Source: Ramazzottius varieornatus (Eukaryota; Tardigrada; Eutardigrada; Parachela; Ramazzottiidae). From it: DNA of 64,000 nucleotides. Under the pieces are notes generated by a model, which did not search any database, had not been told where the DNA came from, and worked only from the letters and a program-made list of their open reading frames with translations. The stretch lies in contig BDGG01000007.1 in NCBI GenBank assembly GCA_001949185.1, forward strand, positions 1,562,215-1,626,214, written 5' to 3'. Positions 58,401 to 64,000 of the stretch are shown here, in pieces (position 1 is the first letter of the stretch; each line of letters starts with the position of its first letter). The position numbers were made by a program, and so were the translations under genes.

Positions 58401-59957
58401 ATGGACAAGACATCGACGTGCAGTGCCCCTTCACACGGAGGCATCCCTCCGCCGATCATGACCATCAACCCTGCTCCCAGCACACCAAACAGGAACATGA
58501 AGAAGGAGCTGAACGACCACGCAGAAATGCGTCTCGAAGATTTCATGAAGAAATTCAGCGTAGGTACGTCTCTAGAAAACCTCCGATTGATGATCAACCA
58601 GATCAAGTCGCGCATAATCTCGACCCACACGAAGTTGCGGAAAGAGGTCGGTAGCTGGTCATAGCTTCGCACTTTCAGTGTCGAATCAGTTCTTTCTCCC
58701 GACTGCTTTTGCTGATTACTGGTGCTTGTGTTGTAGGTGACGATGTATGGGTCATCAGTAAGGGACAGTGGCACGAAGCTAAGATCATTCTGATCGAAAC
58801 GTACAAGTATCCCGGAGATGAGACGACATCCGTGCCCATCTACAGAATTCATTACCCGGATTGGGGAAAACGGTAAGCAGGCTCCGACATCCATCGGATG
58901 CGGCAGAAGGAAGATGTCTGATGCTTTTTCCTCTTCAGGTATGACGAGTGGATGTACAACGATTCGCTGATGTTGCAGAACACAGAGAACAACGCCAAGG
59001 CCTCGGCCGAAAACGGCGCCTTGATGGAGGCCAGGTATAAACTCTGGGGAAAAATTCACGTTTGTTTTCTCCGGATAGACTTATGCATTACGTTGCGTGA
59101 TATTTAATTTTGCAGTGGAATCAAGAGTATGAAGACCGGAAAGAGAACGGCCCAGGCAGACAAGACCAGTTCTTTGCAGATGACGGCGAAAAAAGCCAGA
59201 GTGTTTCAAAGCTCCAATCCTGTGCCTATCAACGGAGTATTTCCCTCCAGAGGCCGAGGAAAAGGTGGAAGCAGAGGAGGCGCGACTGCCGAACCTAGGG
59301 GTAACTTCAAAAAATTTTACCTCTAGTGCCGAAGCAGTCGAAGTAATGCGCGAGTTCAACCGAACATTTCGGTAGTGTACCTTGACTCTCGAATGTCTGG
59401 AAAATTATTTATGCTGCATGCTCATCCCATTGAATTTTCCATTGAATTCCGCTCACAGGATATTCATTTTCAATACTTTTCCAGGTACGACGAGCAGTAA
59501 ACAAGCGAGAATTGATGCAGAACTGTCTGCGGGAGATAATATTTCAGCTGCGGGCTGTCAGTCGCTGGAGCCTCCCAGCATGGCTTCAGCGCTCGAAAGC
59601 GAGCCGACCACCTTGACCGACAACGGAAAAGCGCACAGCTTAGAGCCAGCTATTTCATCTGAGAAGTCGATTAACCGACTGGAAAACCCATCCAGTATCA
59701 AGAAAACCGAAAGAGCGAAGAACACTGGTGCGAAGAAAAAGGTGCCAGCCGACCGAGGAGTTCCATTTTCGTTTATACTGGGTCGTTTCTTCCGCGGAAA
59801 GCTTAACCATCCAGCCTTCGTCAGCAGGGCCGCCCATAAGCTCCACGGCCTTGTCCCAGCTAGCGCGAAACATGTCGGGAAGTCCGGTGGTGGCAAAGTC
59901 CGTCAGCACATTGGGCGGTCTTGTTCCATCTCCCGACAAATCGACCTACAAACATAA
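58401..59957 (+). CDS. Chromo-barrel (MRG15/MSL3-type) domain protein, 5 exons
   Basis: Exons 58401-58563, 58737-58872, 58939-59034, 59116-59300 and 59485-59957 join in phase. Residues about 50-120 form a chromo-barrel: FSVGDDVWVISKGQWHEAKI, then VPIYRIHYPDWGKRYDEWM. The Y..W...Y.EW pattern supplies the aromatic cage that binds methyl-lysine in MRG15/MSL3. The rest is low complexity: a basic RGRGKGGSRGG patch, Ser/Glu-rich stretches and a KKTERAKNTGAKKK patch. I do not find the MRG domain that follows in MRG15 and MSL3. Either the last exon ends early by splicing at a GT near 59743 and an MRG exon lies elsewhere, or this is an MRG-less member. The frame as written overlaps the last exon of the minus-strand gene. 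The chromo-barrel call is firm; the C-terminus is not. Confidence 0.72.
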
Positions 59958-62119
59958 TGTCACAGTTACAGACTAGCACTATGTACAATATTACCGGCTT
60001 GTACTTCAAGAATTCCGTCAAATGTACACTGACAACTCTACCGGCCTATGAACGAACTACTCCACTGGCATGTAGATTACGAAAACTGCCGGTGTTTACA
60101 GCGGAAACATCGCTGGCGTGTACTTTGTCAACATTGCCGGAATAGGCAATTGCTCTGACCTTAATCGACTTACACTTCAGCTTTTGGTCGCCGTTCGTCG
60201 CTATCATTCCAACGTGGTACGGATCTACCACGACGAAATTCTCAGACTTCGATCCATCCTCGTTCTGGTACTGACGAAGAATGACCCCTTTCTTCCTTCG
60301 CAGGTAGCTTTCCACGTCTTCTCCGCATGTGTTCTTGTTGACCGTGTTTCTGATGGTCATGACCTGTCGTATATCTTTCGGTCCATAATATGGGTTCACC
60401 TCGTGGTCGATTTCGGGTATAGTTGACGCAACTTCGAGAACGATGTCTCTAGGGCTCATGGGCTCGCCGCGTGCAACAGGTGACGCTAGGTTCTTGATCG
60501 CGCTTGTTATAGCGCGGTTGTTGTAGGTTTTCCCAGGCGGGAATGGTGCGATCTTGCTTTCGTCGGACCATACATACTGGATCACGAAGAAAAACTCGAC
60601 TGGCTTGCTGCAGCCCTCTGACGACACAATTACAAGAAGACGTCGCTTGAAGCCATTAGGCTTCCCATTAGGTCGACTATACCAGTCCTTCTTCATGAAT
60701 AAGAACGGCGTCTGGTCGTCATCATGCTTGCTACCACTACCAAACCGTTCATTTGATTCTTTCCAGCTGCCGTTCCCGTCGCCCAGAATTAGTCCGTAGA
60801 TCCGTTCTCTTTGCTCGGACCGGAAGGAAACGGCAAACCACGCTTGACTTCGGAAGCGCTGAGGTATTCGGTGATATTTGTACGCATCAAGGACTTCTGG
60901 ATTACACAACCAGGCGAGAACTGACGCATCGCTTTGCACCGTTTGGAAACAACGATAAAGGTTATCTCTGCAGGAAGCAATATGATGTGAGTTAGATTTC
61001 ACTACGTTGACAACTCCGTCGGCGTGCACACCAGCATCTCCATCGGCTTATACAACGGCATCTTCACAGGTTTATACAGTAAAAACTCTGCCGGCATGTA
61101 TTGAAAAGAAGCAGCTTGACTCACATCTCATAACATGGTCCCAGAGCGCTGTCCGCCACGGGAGCTCCTAAGGCAAGATTTCCACGTTCAGAAAATGTAA
61201 CCACTGGCTGAGCTAATCGTTTTGGCTCATGGTCTGATACAGATAACGACGTCTCCCTGCAACAGGTAAGTGATCCAGTTAACGCTGGAGTCACTTGTGC
61301 GCTGCTCACAATCCCGACTACTTACGGGGTAATGCACATGTGTACTGGCTCATTAGCGCTGCTCTGCGTGGAGGCGCCGGTGAAAGCTGATGCGTCGTCG
61401 TCGTCGTCACTTTCCAACATATATACAACCGAACTATCAGCATTCTTCACCGAAGAGTCTTTGAAGTTTGCAAAGTTCCTGAAATAACCAATCGATATAT
61501 TGCTTGCAATGAATATTGCATTTGTGGACTACATAGTGCAAATAAACCACACAAACACCGTACATATCGTCATCTCAATCGGCGAGTACGGCATGTACAC
61601 GGATTTCGCCGGCGTGAGGAGTAACGTCTACGCCGGCGTGTGGTCTGCCGTCTCCACCGGCGCGTACAATGACAACTGAGACGATATGATACGGACTTCG
61701 CCGGCTTGTGCAGTGGCATCTCCGCCGGCGTGTAAAGTGATAACTTCGACGGCTTATACGAAGACAACTTCGCCGGCGTGAACATTTGCAGGTCCAGTGG
61801 TTTATAAGTGTTTTTGAGATACGTTGGAAAGTTTGAAAACGTACCTTCCAACTCCAGAAGAGGTGCTCGGAATATTAGGATCGTCGTCGAGGATGACAGA
61901 ACTCATAGTCAGTTCGTCCGACTCGTCTTGGTTGTCCCATTCCGCGTCGAAAGCGCTTGTAGAACGATCAGAGAGTATATCTTGACTGATGTCCTTAGTT
62001 TTCAGGCGTTTGACACCCCCACTGCAGCCACTGCTGTTGGGCGAACCAGATGGGAAGATACCATCGAACACTATCTCGTTGTCGTCATCCTCATCCGAAA
62101 TATACGATGAGTGTTCCAT
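59655..62119 (-). CDS. Uncharacterised 552-residue protein, 5 exons
   Basis: Exons in reading order: 62119-61845, 61478-61326, 61256-61125, 60967-60160, 59945-59655; all phases agree and sum to 552 codons plus stop. I do not recognise the family. Residues 1 to about 185 are acidic and disordered (ISDEDDDNEIVFDG, MLESDDDDDASAF). The rest looks folded: DNLYRCFQTVQSDASVLAWL, RFRSQAWFAVSFRSEQRERI, KKDWYSRPNGKPNGFKRRLL, then EIDHEVNPYYGPKDIRQVM, YLRRKKGVILRQYQ and FVVVDPYHVGMI. There is no signal peptide or membrane segment. An acidic head with a conserved basic-aromatic body would fit a nuclear or DNA-binding protein or a domesticated transposon protein, but this is a guess. The ATG at 62119 has a good context (GCCATGG); an upstream in-frame ATG at 62242 is possible. 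Three of its four introns carry the same 24-nt repeat. Confidence 0.7.
59985..60150. repeat. 24-nt tandem repeat, array 1 (fourth intron of the 552-aa gene)
   Basis: Read on the minus strand, units start TACACGCCAGCGATG, TAAACACCGGCAG, TACATGCCAGTGG and so on, with a spacing of 24 nt for the first three and 22-26 nt afterwards. It lies wholly in the intron between the last two exons. It is the most degenerate of the three arrays. Confidence 0.6.
61012..61107. repeat. 24-nt tandem repeat, array 2 (third intron of the 552-aa gene)
   Basis: Read on the minus strand, four consecutive units of exactly 24 nt start TACATGCCGGCAGAG, TATAAACCTGTGAAG, TATAAGCCGATGGAG and TGCACGCCGACGGAG. The array lies in the intron between exons 3 and 4. 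Confidence 0.75.
61570..61808. repeat. 24-nt tandem repeat, array 3 (first intron of the 552-aa gene)
   Basis: This is the longest array, about ten units, mostly exactly 24 nt. On the minus strand they start TATAAACCACTGGAC, TTCACGCCGGCGAAG, TATAAGCCGTCGAAG, TACACGCCGGCGGAG, CACAAGCCGGCGAAG and so on. In one frame the units read as octapeptides of the form Y-T/K-P-A-E-x-P-L. It lies in the intron between exons 1 and 2. Confidence 0.8.
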
Positions 62120-62927
62120 GGCGAGGTGGCAGCGAAAGTCAAAACAGATCCAGGAAGAAAGCGAGGAGAAAGGCGGAAACAAGTGAAAAATAAATTTTCT
62201 TGCGTTGCAAACCCGAACAACTGGCTTGGCCGTGGCCGCCATTTCGGCTGCGGCGTTTCAGTATGCTGAGCGTACATCGTTGTGAGGGGTACGAGTTATG
62301 GTGCGGTGTTACGATTATTTTTCGAAATTGTGGTGCAGTACGGTTACGAGTTTAGTTGTTGTCTGGATACGCTGAAGGTTACACTGAAGGCAAAATTTGC
62401 AAACCCCCGAAGACATTTTGACGGTAAGGTGCTGCGGAGGCAAAGCATAGCAAGCCGATTTGCTCGTGTAGAGGTGTAGTGGACTAGTGGTCTCATTTAT
62501 AGAAATTAAGTTGCCACTCCCGTTCACTTGCAACCGTAGCTACGGCCTTGCTCCGCCCCTTTCGTGACGTCTAACTACATTTGCTTTCCGGAGCTCCCCT
62601 TATTTTCGGAAAATAGCGTAATCGGAGTTACGATTGGCTGGCATTGGGAAGCATGGTTGCTGCCCAACTATTCAAAGTTCTGATCAGCTGCGAGTGACGT
62701 TACAACTCATCTTAGTTGCAGTGGGACTTTCATCTGGTGGTGGCAACTTAATGTCTGTACCTAATGTCTGTACAGAACTGTTACGATTTACAGCAACACG
62801 CCCCCTGGCTTTTAACTGGTGGCTGCGTGTCATACTGCCACGCCCATTTCCAAGGTGGTTCCTGTCTGGACCACAGCAATGAGTTGATTGTCTTCAATGG
62901 CCAACTTCTCGTCAAGATCGGCAAAAC
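62120..62927. other. Spacer upstream of the 552-aa gene
   Basis: About 800 bases containing the promoter and leader of the minus-strand gene. No coding frame, RNA gene or repeat is recognisable before the MITE that starts near 62928. Confidence 0.45.
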
Positions 62928-63559
62928 GACTAGTTCCTAGGACCTACTTCCCTCTTTGATGATGCCAACCTAGATCCTAGGAACCACTTTCGAAGTTCAG
63001 GTTCACGAAATCTGGATTCACTTAGAAATTGCATTGCAGGCCTCCTTGCAAACCCACACAACACTAGCACAAAGGAAGTTCAATGTGAGCTGACTCTAAG
63101 GTTGAAGCTCCGTACGAATAGCGATGGAATCTGCCTAATAACTGGGTTTCAGGAACCAAGCTCAGCAGCCAAAGGACACACGTAAGAGAGCTAGTGGCTT
63201 TTGAAAATCAAATTCGCCCAGATAGTCGCAGCCTTGCCAGAAATCCATCAAGCAACAGTTCACGCATGTACACAATTTTCAGATGTACCAGTAATGGTCC
63301 AGCTTGCTTGTTCATGCGAACCTTTTGTTATCTGAACAGATGATCGTCATGAGGATTCTACCGGGCAACTGGAAACAGGCACGGGGAAACTTCAGCTTGT
63401 GAGTCGGCTTGACTTCGTGCCAATACTGAGCGGGTTTGCAAGGAAGCTTGCAATGCATTTCTTAATTAAGTCTAGATTTTTTGAAGAACTTGAACTTCGA
63501 AAGTGGTTCCTAGAACCTAGGTTGGCATTATTAAAGATCGGAGTACGTCCTAGGAAGTC
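62928..63559. mobile_element. MITE-like element, ~632 bp with ~88 bp terminal inverted repeats
   Basis: The left end (62928-63014) and right end (63471-63559) are reverse complements over nearly 90 bases. The strongest block is GGAACCACTTTCGAAGTTCA at the left, matched by TGAACTTCGAAAGTGGTTCC at the right, followed by CAACCTAG words and terminal GACTAGTTCCTAGGAC versus GTCCTAGGAAGTC. The interior has no transposase frame. This is the structure of a non-autonomous DNA transposon mobilised in trans. I could not define the target-site duplication. Confidence 0.8.
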
Positions 63560-63574
63560 TAATCATGAGAATTG

Positions 63575-63682
63575 CATTTTACATTACATTATATTTTACA
63601 TTACAATTACACTTTTACATGACATTACAACCACGGGGAAGTTGTAACGTAAATTTAAAATGTAATTACAACTTTTACCTGC
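63575..63682. repeat. TGTAA/TTACA-rich palindromic repeat, second copy
   Basis: This has the same word order as the block at 20705-20840: AATTACACTTTTACA, GACATTACAACC, then GGAA and TTGTAAC on the other arm. The two copies differ by a few substitutions, mainly around the centre. It lies immediately right of the MITE. Confidence 0.65.
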
Positions 63683-63904
63683 CAGAATCTGCGGTATTTT
63701 TGAGTATTTTGCCGCCGGAAATCTAAAATTCGACTGACTTACGCGGCAAACCGTCAGAAACTTCTTAAGTATGGTCATTTTGCAACCGTTTTTTCATCTT
63801 TGTCTGGAAGACAATTACTAAGATCTATATTCTATGCAAACATAGACATAGCTGTTTCGTCGTTTTCGTCGCTCCTTGTCACTTTTAGGTGTTACAAACC
63901 GCTC

Positions 63905-64000
63905 GGTCTGTAAAATGTAAACTATGGTAGAATGTGATTACACGTTTACAATTACACTTTGCATTACACGGACCATCTGCGTGTAATGATCATCATTACA
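63905..64000. repeat. TGTAA/TTACA-rich repeat running off the window
   Basis: The last 95 bases are again built of GTAAAATGTAAA, GATTACACGTTTACAATTAC and CATTACAC words and continue past the right edge. This is probably another member of the same family, in unknown orientation. Confidence 0.5.

Noticed and set aside
1-64000. CRISPR arrays, bacterial operons or ribosome binding sites
   Set aside because: The window is clearly spliceosomal eukaryotic DNA. The only regular arrays are the 24-nt intronic repeats, which have no spacers.

Overview
This window is nuclear DNA of an intron-rich animal. Its genes carry many short spliceosomal introns (GT..AG, often 60-100 nt), and they encode developmental and signalling proteins found only in metazoans: Slit, JAK, a BMP/TGF-beta ligand, Jun, Mediator MED12. 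Slit has six EGF repeats before the LamG domain and one after it, which is the protostome arrangement. I infer a protostome invertebrate and cannot name the phylum. Coding DNA is moderately GC-rich and the spacers are AT-richer.

Layout, left to right. 0-1 kb (-): N-terminal exon of a Jun transcription factor whose bZIP lies outside the window. 2.8-5.6 kb (+): a REPS-type EH-domain endocytic adaptor, 9 exons. 7.7-9.8 kb (+): a BMP/GDF-class ligand, 5 exons. 10.1-11.2 kb (+): an orphan low-complexity ORF. 11.4-13.9 kb (-): SAMHD1 dNTP triphosphohydrolase. 15.2-15.7 kb: a possible LRAT-like gene or gene relic. 16.2-19.9 kb: two decayed hAT transposon relics on opposite strands. 20-23.2 kb: gene-poor DNA with a TGTAA-rich repeat. 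23.2-28.1 kb (+): an SLC37-family sugar-phosphate transporter, 12 exons. 28.6-32.6 kb (-): a complete Janus kinase, 9 exons. 33.2-34.0 kb (+): a UPF0598 (C8orf82-like) protein, divergent from JAK. 35.8-47.8 kb (+): slit, 24 exons, with an antisense tRNA-Asp in one intron. 48.1-48.6 kb: two adjacent foldback repeats. 49.2-57.6 kb (-): MED12, about 16 exons, with a polyglutamine C-terminus. 58.4-60 kb (+): a chromo-barrel protein, head-to-head with MED12. 59.7-62.1 kb (-): an uncharacterised 552-residue protein whose last exon overlaps the chromo-barrel gene antisense. 62.9-64 kb: a ~630 bp MITE and more TGTAA-rich repeat.

The genes do not form an operon. They are neighbours that each appear to have their own promoter, with close divergent pairs (JAK/UPF0598 and MED12/chromo-barrel) that may share promoter DNA.

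The least conventional signals are repeats. (1) A family of four ~105 nt intronic hairpins shares a conserved core, while the outer stem arms differ between copies yet still pair within each copy. (2) A 24-nt repeat occupies three introns of the same uncharacterised gene. (3) A well-formed coding-like exon with a stop lies inside the first intron of the SLC37 gene. All exon boundaries were read by eye from splice signals and reading phase, and they may be off by a base or a short exon.
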